Source of the DNA: Streptacidiphilus jeojiense
GTDB taxonomy: Bacteria; Actinomycetota; Actinomycetes; Streptomycetales; Streptomycetaceae
Assembly: GCF_000719095.1 (NCBI RefSeq)
Contig: NZ_JOEH01000004.1
Coordinates: 124,001 to 188,000, forward strand
Direction of reading: 5' to 3'
DNA: 64,000 nt
Shown here in pieces: positions 17,720 to 26,326 of this stretch (positions are counted from its first letter, which is position 1; every line of letters begins with the position of its first letter). The position numbers and the translations under genes are program-made. The notes beneath the pieces were generated by a model. The model saw only the letters and a list, made by a program, of their open reading frames with translations, made no database searches and had not been told where the DNA came from.

Positions 17720-18568
17720 TCAGGTCAGGTGAGCTCGGACGGCCTCCGCGATGAGGTCGTATGGGCCGATCCCCCGACGCGTCGCTTCCGCGATCAGGCG
17801 CTGGTCCAGGTCGTCGTCCCATGCCTTGCGCATGTGTTCGAAGTTCGCCCGTTTGGTGATCCAGCGGCAATTCTCGGGGCTGTAGCCAGCGTCGGGGTCG
17901 ACGCGGTCGCATTCCAGGCCGTCGGCATAGCCGTGGTCCAGGGCCCAGCCCCGGAAAGTACGGAAGTCCTTGCGCCACTGCTCGCAGACGGTGATACCCC
18001 GGCCTCCATAGCGGTGCCAGGCCGGATGCGCGGGCCGTCCGCATCGATCCTTCATGCCCGCCCAGATGGTGTAGAGGCGGATGCTGTCGGCGTCCTTGGC
18101 GAGCGTCGCGGCTGCAGGCTCCTCTTTGGCCCGTTTGCGCTTGGCCGTGGTCACCCCGTGGGTGGTCAGCATCTTGGACATGATGTCGCGCTGGAGGCAG
18201 CCGCAGGAGCCTGAGCTTCCATTGAGGAGATTGTTGGCGGCCACGGTTTTTGTCTGACCGCAGTCGCATACGCAGTCGACGACGGAGTGGCGGGTTCCGT
18301 TGCGTCGCTCCTGGAGATGGGGCGCTCCTAGCGTGGTCCAGCGCTCGAAGCGCGTGCCGACCTTGATCCGCACAGTGCGGTAGTTGCCGGTGCGCTTGGT
18401 GCCGGCGAGCGCGGCGATGCTTTCCGCGCGGGCACAGCCGCATGAGCGGGAGCGGTGAAGTACGTTGTGTTCACGAAGTCTGCGCTTCGTCCCGCAGTCG
18501 CAAATGCAGTCGTAGAGGGCTCGCTGGGCGTAGGGCCGTCCGGGGATCGGCTCCCAGATTTGGGTCAC
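17720..18568 (-). CDS. zinc-ribbon / HNH-like mobile-element protein
   Basis: 282 aa, probably a DNA-binding or homing-type nuclease of phages and islands. It has two repeats of a zinc-ribbon-like unit, CICDCG...SRSCGC (about residues 21-45) and CVCDCG...SGSCGC (about 100-124), each CxCxCG-x17-CxC. The C-terminal half shows the phage pattern YTIWAGMKDRC, RYGGRGITVCEQW, GLECDRVDPDAGYSPENCRW, in which DR-D and NCRW resemble an HNH/beta-beta-metal core. I recognise the pattern from phage hypothetical proteins but not an assayed family. GTG 18568 gives MTQIWEPIPGRPYAQ. It lies at the far end of the island, and composition returns to chromosome-like here. Confidence 0.7.
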   Translation of the reverse strand: MTQIWEPIPGRPYAQRALYDCICDCGTKRRLREHNVLHRSRSCGCARAESIAALAGTKRTGNYRTVRIKVGTRFERWTTLGAPHLQERRNGTRHSVVDCVCDCGQTKTVAANNLLNGSSGSCGCLQRDIMSKMLTTHGVTTAKRKRAKEEPAAATLAKDADSIRLYTIWAGMKDRCGRPAHPAWHRYGGRGITVCEQWRKDFRTFRGWALDHGYADGLECDRVDPDAGYSPENCRWITKRANFEHMRKAWDDDLDQRLIAEATRRGIGPYDLIAEAVRAHLT

Positions 18569-18669
18569 TCGCGATGGTCGGCCGCCGGAGCGCGTGCGTT
18601 AGGGTCTGGGCGGACATCTATCGCACGCTCATGCGATACACCGCCACGTCAATGGGGGATTGACCGCTG

Positions 18670-19887
18670 ATGACCGGTTTCAAGACGCCGCCGCTGGGCG
18701 ACTTCCAGACCTACTCGGCCTTGCTCAGGCAGCAGGGCGGCCACCTGGCCACCCTCGGCGGGTACGCCACCGGACAGTGCGCGCAGACGGGCGGGCTGGA
18801 CGGCCTGCTCTACCCGCTGCGCCCGGTGGTCGGGCAGGTCTCGCAGTTCTTCGAGGGCAAACTGGCGCAGTGCGGACGCGGTATGACGCTGGTGGCGGGC
18901 AAGGCGGACCGTACTGCCGCTGACTACCGGGCCGCGGACGCCTCCGCCTCCGCCGACCTGCGCCGGATCTACCCCTCCGCGATCAGCGGCTTCCCCGATC
19001 TGGGCGCGATCCCGAGCGCGCATCTGGTGGGCAATTTCCAGGACGAGGGGGTCAGCCCCAAGGAGCCGACCAGCGCCGCGGCCGACGAGGCCACCAATAT
19101 CAAGCACCAACTGCGGGCGCTCAAGCTCCAGTTCAAGGGCGGCGAGCTGGCGGGGGCGGAAAAGCTGTTCAAGTGGTGCACTGGGCAGAGCCTGATCGCG
19201 CTGCTGCTGGACCCGCTCGTCGGCGACTACGCCCGACTGCTCTACCTGCACGACGCCTACGTCGAGTTGGGCAACGGCGTCTACACGGTGGCCGGAACGC
19301 TGCGCAAGGGCTCCTGGGCGTTGGGCACCGAGTGGACCGGCGCAGCGGCAACCGCCTTCGACTCGTACCTGTTCTCCTGGAGCATGGGCGTCGGCGGCCT
19401 GGGCGACGTGGCCCAGCTGACCGCCAAGGTCTACAAGGATGCCTACGACGCGGTGGTGGCCCTGGTCTTCACCGGGCTGGCGATGATCAACTCGGCCATG
19501 CACGAGTTCGACGAACTGGCCAAACAGGCAGCCGAGACTGCAGCGGTGGATGCCACCATCGAGGTGGCGGGTGGCGGCCCCGAGGACCCGGTGGCGGATG
19601 TGGCCGCTGGAGCGTTCACGATCTGGAAGCTCTACAAGATCTACAAGATCGTCCGCACGATCGTGGGCATCATCAGCAAGATCGAGAAGGTGTACCACGC
19701 GATCACCGAGGCGATCGACGCGATACCCAAGGAGGTCAACGCGGTGCTCGCCGCGCTGAACGCGCCGCTGCCCACGGTCGGCAGCCTGATCGACGACGTG
19801 GAGAAGAAGGGGTTCACCTTCGAGCAGAGCGGTGGCTGGAGCCCCACGCTGGGCGCGGCCCGACTGGCGATGCTGCCATCGGCCTGA
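18670..19887 (+). CDS. large EspC/WXG100-type protein (type VII secretion-associated)
   Basis: 405 aa, mainly helical. The N-terminal 95 residues look like EspC/DUF2580 proteins, ending ADRTAADYRAADASAS. The middle contains a WXG motif, GTEWTGAAATAFDSYLFSW (about 222-240), in a long helical hairpin. A hydrophobic, glycine/alanine-rich stretch and an amphipathic segment FTIWKLYKIYKIVRTIVGII (about 316-335) follow. No classical signal peptide. It is the first of three co-directional genes (18670-20869) immediately beyond the island. Secretion through an ESX-like system is inferred from the WXG part only. Confidence 0.7.
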   Translation: MTGFKTPPLGDFQTYSALLRQQGGHLATLGGYATGQCAQTGGLDGLLYPLRPVVGQVSQFFEGKLAQCGRGMTLVAGKADRTAADYRAADASASADLRRIYPSAISGFPDLGAIPSAHLVGNFQDEGVSPKEPTSAAADEATNIKHQLRALKLQFKGGELAGAEKLFKWCTGQSLIALLLDPLVGDYARLLYLHDAYVELGNGVYTVAGTLRKGSWALGTEWTGAAATAFDSYLFSWSMGVGGLGDVAQLTAKVYKDAYDAVVALVFTGLAMINSAMHEFDELAKQAAETAAVDATIEVAGGGPEDPVADVAAGAFTIWKLYKIYKIVRTIVGIISKIEKVYHAITEAIDAIPKEVNAVLAALNAPLPTVGSLIDDVEKKGFTFEQSGGWSPTLGAARLAMLPSA

Positions 19888-20003
19888 CTTCCCGGACCCG
19901 ACATGTGACGGGTGGTCAGTACCGCCCGGAGCACTACGCCCGACCCCGCCCCGCCCCGCCCCGCCCCCGACTCCACCCGCTGCCCGCTCCTGAGGAGGAC
20001 CCT

Positions 20004-20255
20004 GTGCCTGACGACCCGTCCGCATCCAAGGCCGCCCGTGTCGGCGACTACCTGCTGGCCGCTCAGACCGACCGCCAGCGCGACCTGAGTGCCCGCATCT
20101 ACGATCGGCTCAAGGCCGGCGCCGAAGTGGACGACGTTCGCGATCTGATCGAGGAGCTCAGCCGGACCGGCGCGGAGGACCTGCGCCGCTACCGGGTGGC
20201 CGGGCAGCACCAGGGCATGGACCGTGGCAGCAACGGCAACGGGGTGGTCCGGTGA
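20004..20255 (+). CDS. small hypothetical protein, middle gene of the WXG100-type cluster
   Basis: 83 aa, unrecognised. The start GTG 20004 is fixed by a strong GAGGAGGA Shine-Dalgarno at 19992-19999. The sequence is charged and helical (AAQTDRQRDLSARIYDRLKA, DVRDLIEELSRTGAEDLRRY) with a glycine/asparagine tail. Its stop overlaps the start of the next gene by four bases (GTGA), so the two products are probably made in fixed ratio and may interact. It might be a chaperone-like partner of the preceding protein (inference). Confidence 0.7.
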   Translation: MPDDPSASKAARVGDYLLAAQTDRQRDLSARIYDRLKAGAEVDDVRDLIEELSRTGAEDLRRYRVAGQHQGMDRGSNGNGVVR

Positions 20256-20869
20256 ATGACGGCACGGCTCCGTGGGAGCAGGCCACCGAGTTCGAGGTCG
20301 TCTTCACCTTCCGGGTGAAGCAGAGCAGTTGGCTGGTCCAGCCGAAGGGCGGTGGGACGCCGCTGCTCAGGGGGGTGCGGCCGGGCGGGCCGGAGTCGGT
20401 CCGCGCCTATCTGGTCGATGCCGGTCCGGCACTCGACCAGCGGGTCGGCGCCGTCGGGCTCACCTCCGCCGCGGATGCGGAGGGCACCCGGATCGGCACC
20501 GTCAGCCAGATGCCGGGTGCGATGTTCCAGGACGACGTCTGGACGGTTGTGCAGACGGATCTGGGTGCCTTCTCCGCCAAGCCGGTGGGCCTGGCCAGCC
20601 GGGCCCGGCACACGCCGCTCACCTGGGGATTCACCGAGAACGTGGCCGATCTGGTGAGCAGGCACCGGCTGCGGTTCAGCAGCGGGGAGAGCAAGGGCTT
20701 CGAGGTCGGCCGCCGCGCCGGCCTCCGCTCCCAGTACGACGTGAAGGTGCTCGACTCCCGAGTCAACCGGCTGCTGGTGCTGGCTACCGTCGTCCACTTC
20801 GACTCAGCCTACGGCGACGCCAACGTGGGCAAGCTGGTCCCCTCCATCACCGGCCTCTTCCGCCGCTGA
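20252..20869 (+). CDS. hypothetical protein, possibly LURP-one/scramblase-like fold
   Basis: 205 aa with no membrane segment or signal peptide. It consists of short beta strands alternating with turns: FEVVFTFRVKQSSWLVQPKG, DVWTVVQTDLGAFSAKPVG, SQYDVKVLDSRVNRLLVLAT. The spacing is reminiscent of tubby/LURP-one-like barrels, but the match is weak and I would not assign function. Translation is coupled to the upstream 83-aa protein. It is the last gene before a strong hairpin at 20897-20941. Confidence 0.65.
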   Translation: MNDGTAPWEQATEFEVVFTFRVKQSSWLVQPKGGGTPLLRGVRPGGPESVRAYLVDAGPALDQRVGAVGLTSAADAEGTRIGTVSQMPGAMFQDDVWTVVQTDLGAFSAKPVGLASRARHTPLTWGFTENVADLVSRHRLRFSSGESKGFEVGRRAGLRSQYDVKVLDSRVNRLLVLATVVHFDSAYGDANVGKLVPSITGLFRR

Positions 20870-20896
20870 CAGCTCCGTAGTCCATGGCCGGCCGGT

Positions 20897-20941
20897 GCGA
20901 CCTGACCTGAACTGACTGGCGGTCAGGTCAGGTCAGGTCGC
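20897..20941. terminator. bidirectional hairpin made of GACCT repeats
   Basis: GCGACCTGACCTGA (20897-20910) pairs perfectly with TCAGGTCAGGTCGC (20928-20941) around a 17-nt loop. It lies between convergent genes ending at 20869 and 20972. The arms are themselves tandem repeats of TCAGG/CCTGA. Confidence 0.75.
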
Positions 20942-20971
20942 GCCCGACTCCTGGGAGGGACGCGGCACCGC

Positions 20972-22390
20972 CTACGGGGCGGTCCCGTCGGCGGGCCGGA
21001 TGTTCTGGTTGACGTGGAAGGTGTTGTCGGGGTCGTAGCGGCGCTTGACCTGGGCGAGGCGGTCGTAGTTGCCGCGGTAGGACGCCTTGACCCGGTCCTG
21101 GCCCTCGTCCATCAGGAAGTTGACGTAGGCGCCGCCGGCCGAGGTCGGGTGCAGTTCCTGCCAGTAGTCCTGCGCCCACTGCGAGATGAGGCCCGCGTTG
21201 GCCGGGTCCGGGTCGACGCCCACGATCACTCCGGCCCAGCCGCCGTCGCGGTAGGCGAAGGCGGTCGCGTCGGTGGGCACCCGGGCGGCGGCGCCGTCGA
21301 TGGGGTAGAGGTGCATGGTGGAGTGGCCGGTCGGCAACTGCTCGCCGTGCTTCTGGTGGATCTGGATCGCCTCGTCGGAGATCTCGTCGAAGAAGTCCGC
21401 CCGCCAGTACCACTGCAGCCCGGCCGGGTAGAGCCCGTCGAACGCGCTCTGCAGCACGTTGAACGGCATCTCGCCGACGCCGACGAGCAACGGCTCGCCG
21501 AACGTCCGGACCGGTTCGAGTACCTTGTCGGCCTGGTCGTGCGGTCCCGTGTAGCACCAGACGATGGCGCACGCCTTGCGGCCCCAGAGCGCCTCCGGGA
21601 ACGGGGCGGCCGGAGGGATGGTGAGCAGTCCGATCCAACCGCTCAGCTCCTCCGGCAGTGACGGCAGCAGTTCCCGGTACCAGCGCATCACCTCGGCCGT
21701 GTCGGCGAAGTCGTACAGCACCGGGCCGCCGATGATCGTGCCGCCCTCGCCGATGTCGTGGCAGCGGAACGTGAACGAGGTGACGACGCCGAAATTGCCG
21801 CCGCCGCCCCGCAATGCCCAGAACAGGTCACTGTGGGAGCTCTCGTCGGCCGTCACGAACGTGCCGTCGGCGAGCACCACATCGGCGGACAGCAGGTTGT
21901 CGACCGTGAGCCCGAAGCGTCGGCTCAGGTAGCCGATACCGCCCCCGAGCGTCAGGCCGGCCACCCCGGTGGAGGCGAGGAAGCCGGAGGGAGTGGCCAT
22001 GCCGAAGGCCACGGTGGCGTGGTCGACGTCGCCCCAGGTGCATCCGGCGTCGGCGCGGACGGTGTGGCTCTGCGGGCTGACAGTGGTGCTGCGCAGCAGC
22101 GAGAGATCGATGACCAGGGCGTCGTCCTGGACTCCGAGACCGGCCGCGTTGTGCGCACCGCCCCGGACGGCGATCTCGACACCGTGCTCGCGGCCGAAGC
22201 GCACGCAGGCGATGACGTCGGCGGTGTCCCGGCAGCGGGCGACGGCGGCCGGGCGCTTGTCGATCATGGCGTTGTAGACGGCACGCGCCTCGTCGTACCC
22301 GGGGTCCCCCGGCGTGATCAGGTCGCCGCGCAGGACGGCGGACAACTGTTCGTACGCAGTGGCGGCGATGCCGGCCGGTGTGGTGCTCAT
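20972..22390 (-). CDS. FAD-binding oxidoreductase, berberine bridge enzyme-like
   Basis: 472-aa flavoprotein of the VAO/BBE family; members oxidise sugars, alcohols or polyketides with O2. The PCMH-type FAD domain covers about 45-215. His80 in AVRGGAHNAAG is the residue to which FAD is linked through 8-alpha-histidyl. The second attachment Cys of bicovalent BBE enzymes is replaced: the loop reads STGVAGLTLGGGIG, so a single covalent link is expected. The C-terminal BBE motif is YDPDNTFHVNQNI. No signal peptide. ATG 22390 is preceded by AGGGGGAAG. A large BTAD regulator lies 91 bp upstream on the same strand and may control it. Confidence 0.92.
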   Translation of the reverse strand: MSTTPAGIAATAYEQLSAVLRGDLITPGDPGYDEARAVYNAMIDKRPAAVARCRDTADVIACVRFGREHGVEIAVRGGAHNAAGLGVQDDALVIDLSLLRSTTVSPQSHTVRADAGCTWGDVDHATVAFGMATPSGFLASTGVAGLTLGGGIGYLSRRFGLTVDNLLSADVVLADGTFVTADESSHSDLFWALRGGGGNFGVVTSFTFRCHDIGEGGTIIGGPVLYDFADTAEVMRWYRELLPSLPEELSGWIGLLTIPPAAPFPEALWGRKACAIVWCYTGPHDQADKVLEPVRTFGEPLLVGVGEMPFNVLQSAFDGLYPAGLQWYWRADFFDEISDEAIQIHQKHGEQLPTGHSTMHLYPIDGAAARVPTDATAFAYRDGGWAGVIVGVDPDPANAGLISQWAQDYWQELHPTSAGGAYVNFLMDEGQDRVKASYRGNYDRLAQVKRRYDPDNTFHVNQNIRPADGTAP

Positions 22391-22481
22391 GTCGCTTCCC
22401 CCTTGGATGCGTCGCTCGATACCCGAGCGCCAGCGACGTTAGGCCCCACGGCGTTCCTCCAGCGTTCGTGGGCGTGCCGGG

Positions 22482-25400
22482 TCAGGACGCCGGGGGAGCG
22501 TCGGTGGTCGGGAGCCGAACGCCGTGCTCGGCGAGGTCGCGCTCGCAGCGCCGCAACAGCGCGGTGCTGCCGTGGTCCGAAGCCATCCGGGCTGCTTGGC
22601 GCAGCCGGGAGACGGTGGCGGCCGGATCGCTGTCGTGGGCGGCGCGCATCCGCACCACCTCGGGCAGCCACCACAGGTCGTCCCGGGCCTGCCCGCCGAC
22701 GAGGGCGGCGTCCAGCGTCGCCCGGGCGGCGTCCGGCCGGTCGTGCCGCGTCGACAGGTCGGCCAGCAGCGACAGCCAGTACGGCATGCGGGCGAACGAC
22801 CCTTCCGCCCTGAGGTTGCGGACGCCGCGTCGGGCCAGGCCGATCCCTGACCCGTCCGTACGGGACCAGCCGTCGAGAATGAGTCCCCACTCCCGGTAGT
22901 AGGCGAAGCCGTACCGCTCGCACAGCTCGCGCAGTTCGCCGACGGCGTCCCGCAGCGCGGGGAGGTCGTGGCGCATCTGGTGGGTGACGCTGCCGTACGC
23001 CAGGGCCACGGCCAGGTTGTACGGATGCCCGATCTCCCGGGCCAGCCCGATGGCGTCGCGACAGCTCGACCGGGCCTGCTCGTCGTGGCCCAGCAACCAG
23101 TGGGCATGCGCGGCGAAGGCCCTGCTGTGCACGTCGGGACGGGTGCCGACGCTCAATGAGACGGCTCCGCTGGTCAGTTCGGCGGCCAGTTCCAGGTGGC
23201 GGAGCCCTTCCGTGGGTCTCCCGAGGCTCACCGCCGAGCCGCCGACACCGAAGTGGGCCGGGCCGCTCAGCTCGGAGTCGGCGCCGACGAGGCTCAGCGC
23301 GCGGGCGGCCGTCCGGTATCCGTCGGCGGTGCGCCCCTGCACGAACCGTGATGCCCAGAGACCGGCCAGGCCGGTGAGCAACGAGTCCTTGCGGCCGAGG
23401 GATTCCGCGAGGGTGATCGAGCGCTCCAGCGCCTGCTGCAGCTCCGGGGACGAGTAGCCGTGCCTGGCGTTGAGCGGTGCCGCCATGGCTTCGAGGACGG
23501 CGAGCTCCTGCGCGTCCCTGCTTCCTCCCGCGGGCAGGCCGTTCACGAGGGACAGCGCCTCCCGGTGCAGCCGGATCGCCTCGGTGTGGGCGAACCTGCC
23601 CGCTGCGACGTCGGCTGCCCGCCGGTAGTAGGCCACCGCCTGCTCGGTCCGGCCGCCGCGGGCGTACTGCTCCGCGAGCTGAGCCGAGACCAGGTCCGTG
23701 TCGGCGGAGTGGAGCAGTTCGAGGCCCTGGGCGATGCGCCGGTGCAGCAGCCAGCGCCTCGGTGGGCTGATCTGTGCGTATGCCGCTTCGCGGAGCAGAT
23801 CATGGGCGAAGTCGTAGCCTTCTCGGAACTCGCTCACGATCCTGCGCCGCCACAGTTCGTCGACCGCTCCCACCACGGCATCGGCTTCGAGGTCGCTCGC
23901 CTCGGTGAGCAGGTCGAGGGTGAAGTTCGTCCCCACCGCCGCGGCGAGGCCGGCCACCTCCTGTGCCGTCGCACTGGCCTGCTCGAGACGGTGGCGCAGT
24001 ACTCCGGTCAGATCGCCGACGGCCAGGACGCCACGACCGAGATCGATGCTGCTCCGTACTGCCTCGATGACGTGCAACGGGAATCCACCCGTCGTCGCCT
24101 GGAGCAGGCCGGTGTCGGCCTCGTCGAGCCGACGCCCGGAGATCGCCTCGGCGAGACGTGCTGTGTCAGCCGGCTCCAACGGGCTGAGTGAGAGCTCGGT
24201 GAGCAGTCCGGTGGCCCGCATCCTGACGGTCCAGTCCACGAGTTCCGGATCCTCGTCGAGGTTGTCGTTGCGCAGCGTCCCGGCAACGAGGATCGGGGCG
24301 TCGGGGGCCAGTCCCAGGCAGAACGTGAGGAACGTCAGCGTCTCCTGGTCGCACCACTGCACATTGTCCAGGATCAGCAGCATCGGGCGGCCGACAGCGA
24401 TCAACGCCCGTGCCAGACCTTCGAAGAAGCGGTGGCGCCGCCAGACGTCCACCATCGCGCGCGCACCGGTCTCACGTTCGCCTTCGCGTTCGCGTTCCGC
24501 TGGGTCTCCGGACGGCACGAGTCTGCCGACCTCGGCGCGCCAGGCCGGGTCGAGCGACTCCGAGGCCGACTTGACCGCCGGATGTCGTACCCAGTCCGCC
24601 ACGGGCGCCAGTGCCAGCTGGCGCGACGTACCGAAGCACTGGGTGCCGGCCACCACCGCGCCCTGCAGGCGCGCTGCTTCGGCGACCTCGGCCACCAGGC
24701 GGGTCTTCCCGACGCCGGCATTGCCGCGGACCAGGGCGAGACCGGGGCGGCCGGCCGCGGCGGTTCGCCACAGGTCCTGAAGCAGGCCCAGTTCCCGGGC
24801 CCGTCCGACGAGTTGTGCTGCGGCGTACCCGGAGCGACCGACGGCGGCCTCGACCGTCGGCGGCCTCGCGTCCGCCGGACCCGCGCCGACCGTCAGGCGC
24901 TGGAGCGCCTGCCTCGTCGCCGGGTCCGGGGCGAGGCCGAGCTCACGGTCGAGGACCGATGCGCAGTGGTGGTACGTGCTCACGGCGCCGGCACGGTCCC
25001 CCAGGTCGGCCTGCAACTGCATCAGGGTGCGGTAGCCGACCTCCTCCAGCGGCTGCAGCCGGATGCGGTGGCGGGCGGCCTCCACAGCTCCGGTCAGGTC
25101 GCCCCGTCGTGCTCGTGTCTCACAGATCAGATCGCACAGGCCCACGCACTGGCGCTCGAGCTCCGACCTGACGTCGAGGAGCCAGTCGTCGTACACGCCG
25201 GGCAGGAGTTCACCCCGGTACTCGGCAATGGCCGCGGAGGCGTGCGCGAGGATCCCCTCGCTGTCCTTCGCCGCTGCTGCCGCCAGGGCGGCGCTGCGCT
25301 CGCTGTCGAAGACGAGTACGTCGACACGGCACGTCCCGGTCTGACACCAGCTCAGACTCCTTGGCGTCACGACGAGCGCGGGCTCGTCGCCGAGGACGTG

Positions 25401-25616
25401 ACGCAGGTGGTGGAGCTCGCGTCGCAGGTTGGTCAGCGCCTGTGCGTCCGTCGACTCGGGCCAGAACAGTCCGGCGATGCGCTGCCGGGGCTGGGGCGAT
25501 CCCGCATGGGCCACCAGAAAGGCGACGAGGGCGAGCGCGCGGGACGAACGCGTGAGCACGGTGCCGGCCGGGACATCGGTGATCGCCTGCTGCCCCAAGA
25601 GACTGACGTGCAGCAT
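22482..25616 (-). CDS. large BTAD/AAA-ATPase transcriptional regulator (AfsR/SARP-like)
   Basis: 1044-aa cytosolic regulator. Residues about 1-90 form an OmpR-type winged helix (LTRSSRALALVAFLVAHAG, LTNLRRELHHLRHVLGDEPA). About 100-245 form the bacterial transcriptional activation domain with TPR-like helices (EEVGYRTLMQLQADLGDRAG). An AAA/NACHT-like module starts at QLVGRARELGLLQDLW with Walker A RGNAGVGKTRLV and Walker B MLLILDNVQWCD. The C-terminal half is TPR/MalT-like. ATG 25616 is preceded by AGGAGG; in-frame codons upstream have none. Such proteins activate secondary-metabolite or catabolic genes; the FAD oxidoreductase just downstream is the nearest candidate target. Ligand unknown. 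Confidence 0.9.
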   Translation of the reverse strand: MLHVSLLGQQAITDVPAGTVLTRSSRALALVAFLVAHAGSPQPRQRIAGLFWPESTDAQALTNLRRELHHLRHVLGDEPALVVTPRSLSWCQTGTCRVDVLVFDSERSAALAAAAAKDSEGILAHASAAIAEYRGELLPGVYDDWLLDVRSELERQCVGLCDLICETRARRGDLTGAVEAARHRIRLQPLEEVGYRTLMQLQADLGDRAGAVSTYHHCASVLDRELGLAPDPATRQALQRLTVGAGPADARPPTVEAAVGRSGYAAAQLVGRARELGLLQDLWRTAAAGRPGLALVRGNAGVGKTRLVAEVAEAARLQGAVVAGTQCFGTSRQLALAPVADWVRHPAVKSASESLDPAWRAEVGRLVPSGDPAEREREGERETGARAMVDVWRRHRFFEGLARALIAVGRPMLLILDNVQWCDQETLTFLTFCLGLAPDAPILVAGTLRNDNLDEDPELVDWTVRMRATGLLTELSLSPLEPADTARLAEAISGRRLDEADTGLLQATTGGFPLHVIEAVRSSIDLGRGVLAVGDLTGVLRHRLEQASATAQEVAGLAAAVGTNFTLDLLTEASDLEADAVVGAVDELWRRRIVSEFREGYDFAHDLLREAAYAQISPPRRWLLHRRIAQGLELLHSADTDLVSAQLAEQYARGGRTEQAVAYYRRAADVAAGRFAHTEAIRLHREALSLVNGLPAGGSRDAQELAVLEAMAAPLNARHGYSSPELQQALERSITLAESLGRKDSLLTGLAGLWASRFVQGRTADGYRTAARALSLVGADSELSGPAHFGVGGSAVSLGRPTEGLRHLELAAELTSGAVSLSVGTRPDVHSRAFAAHAHWLLGHDEQARSSCRDAIGLAREIGHPYNLAVALAYGSVTHQMRHDLPALRDAVGELRELCERYGFAYYREWGLILDGWSRTDGSGIGLARRGVRNLRAEGSFARMPYWLSLLADLSTRHDRPDAARATLDAALVGGQARDDLWWLPEVVRMRAAHDSDPAATVSRLRQAARMASDHGSTALLRRCERDLAEHGVRLPTTDAPPAS

Positions 25617-25872
25617 CAGGCCGCGCCTCCTGACCTCTCGGACTGGACGCACCGGCCCGTCCGTCTACCAAGGTAGCGGCGGGCGGCGGGCGGGCCCATG
25701 CTTCGACCCGGCGCAGGACCGCCGCCCGCGACGGGAGGGGAGCAATCGGCTGGTGCAGTAGGGCAGAGGTGTGTGGATTTGTTCGCCCGGGGATGTCGAG
25801 GGGCGCGGGGTGGCTCCGACTCCTTGTCGAGCAGCCCCGCAGGGGGCGGAACCCGACGCTAGGAGCAAGGAC

Positions 25873-26241
25873 ATGAAGTACCTCCTGATCATGCAGGTCA
25901 ACAAGGAGATCCTGGACGGCCTCTCGGAGGAGGAGCAGAAGTTTGTCATGGAGGGCCACGGCGGGTTCATGAAGACCATTCAGGACTCCGGGGAGTTCAT
26001 CCTCACCCAGGCGCTCGGCGCTCCGGCGGAGTCGACCGTGGTCGCCGGAACCGGCGGTGCGCCTGCGGTCACCGACGGGCCGTTCATCGAGGCCAAGGAG
26101 TTCATGGGCGGCTTCTACCTGGTCGACTGCGCGAGCAAGGAACGCGCGGTCGAGATCGCCGAGCTCATCCCGGACGCCCGGATCAAGGGCCTGTCGATCG
26201 AGGTCCGCCCGGTGGTCTTCTCGGCCGGGGCCGGGCTCTGA
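25873..26241 (+). CDS. YciI/DGPF-family protein
   Basis: 122-aa cytosolic protein, MKYLLIMQVNKEILDG... with the family signature TDGPFIEAKEFMGGFYLVDC (about 65-84). YCII-like dimeric alpha-beta barrels are often partners of ECF sigma factors, but no such gene is adjacent (the ECF gene at 59041 is 33 kb away). Start ATG 25873 is preceded by TAGGAGC. The 256 bp upstream, shared with the BTAD gene start, shows no clear promoter elements to me. Enzymatic activity is unknown. Confidence 0.88.
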   Translation: MKYLLIMQVNKEILDGLSEEEQKFVMEGHGGFMKTIQDSGEFILTQALGAPAESTVVAGTGGAPAVTDGPFIEAKEFMGGFYLVDCASKERAVEIAELIPDARIKGLSIEVRPVVFSAGAGL

Positions 26242-26283
26242 CCGGTCGCCCTTGAGCGGACGGGACCGGGGAGGGCGCGGGGA

Positions 26284-26317
26284 GGGCCGGGAAGCTGTGT
26301 CAGCAGGTTCCCGGCCC
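26284..26317. terminator. hairpin between yciI-like and toxin-locus genes
   Basis: GGGCCGGGAA (26284-26293) pairs with TTCCCGGCCC (26308-26317), with a further GCT/AGC inner pairing. It lies between convergent stop codons at 26241 and 26327. Confidence 0.75.
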
Positions 26318-26326
26318 CCTTCGCGG

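Noticed and set aside
12531..18669. attR copy of the tRNA-Arg 3' end at the far side of the island
   Set aside because: I looked for GGTTCGAGTCCTGC-like sequence from 12.5 to 18.7 kb and did not find one, so the right border is unresolved.
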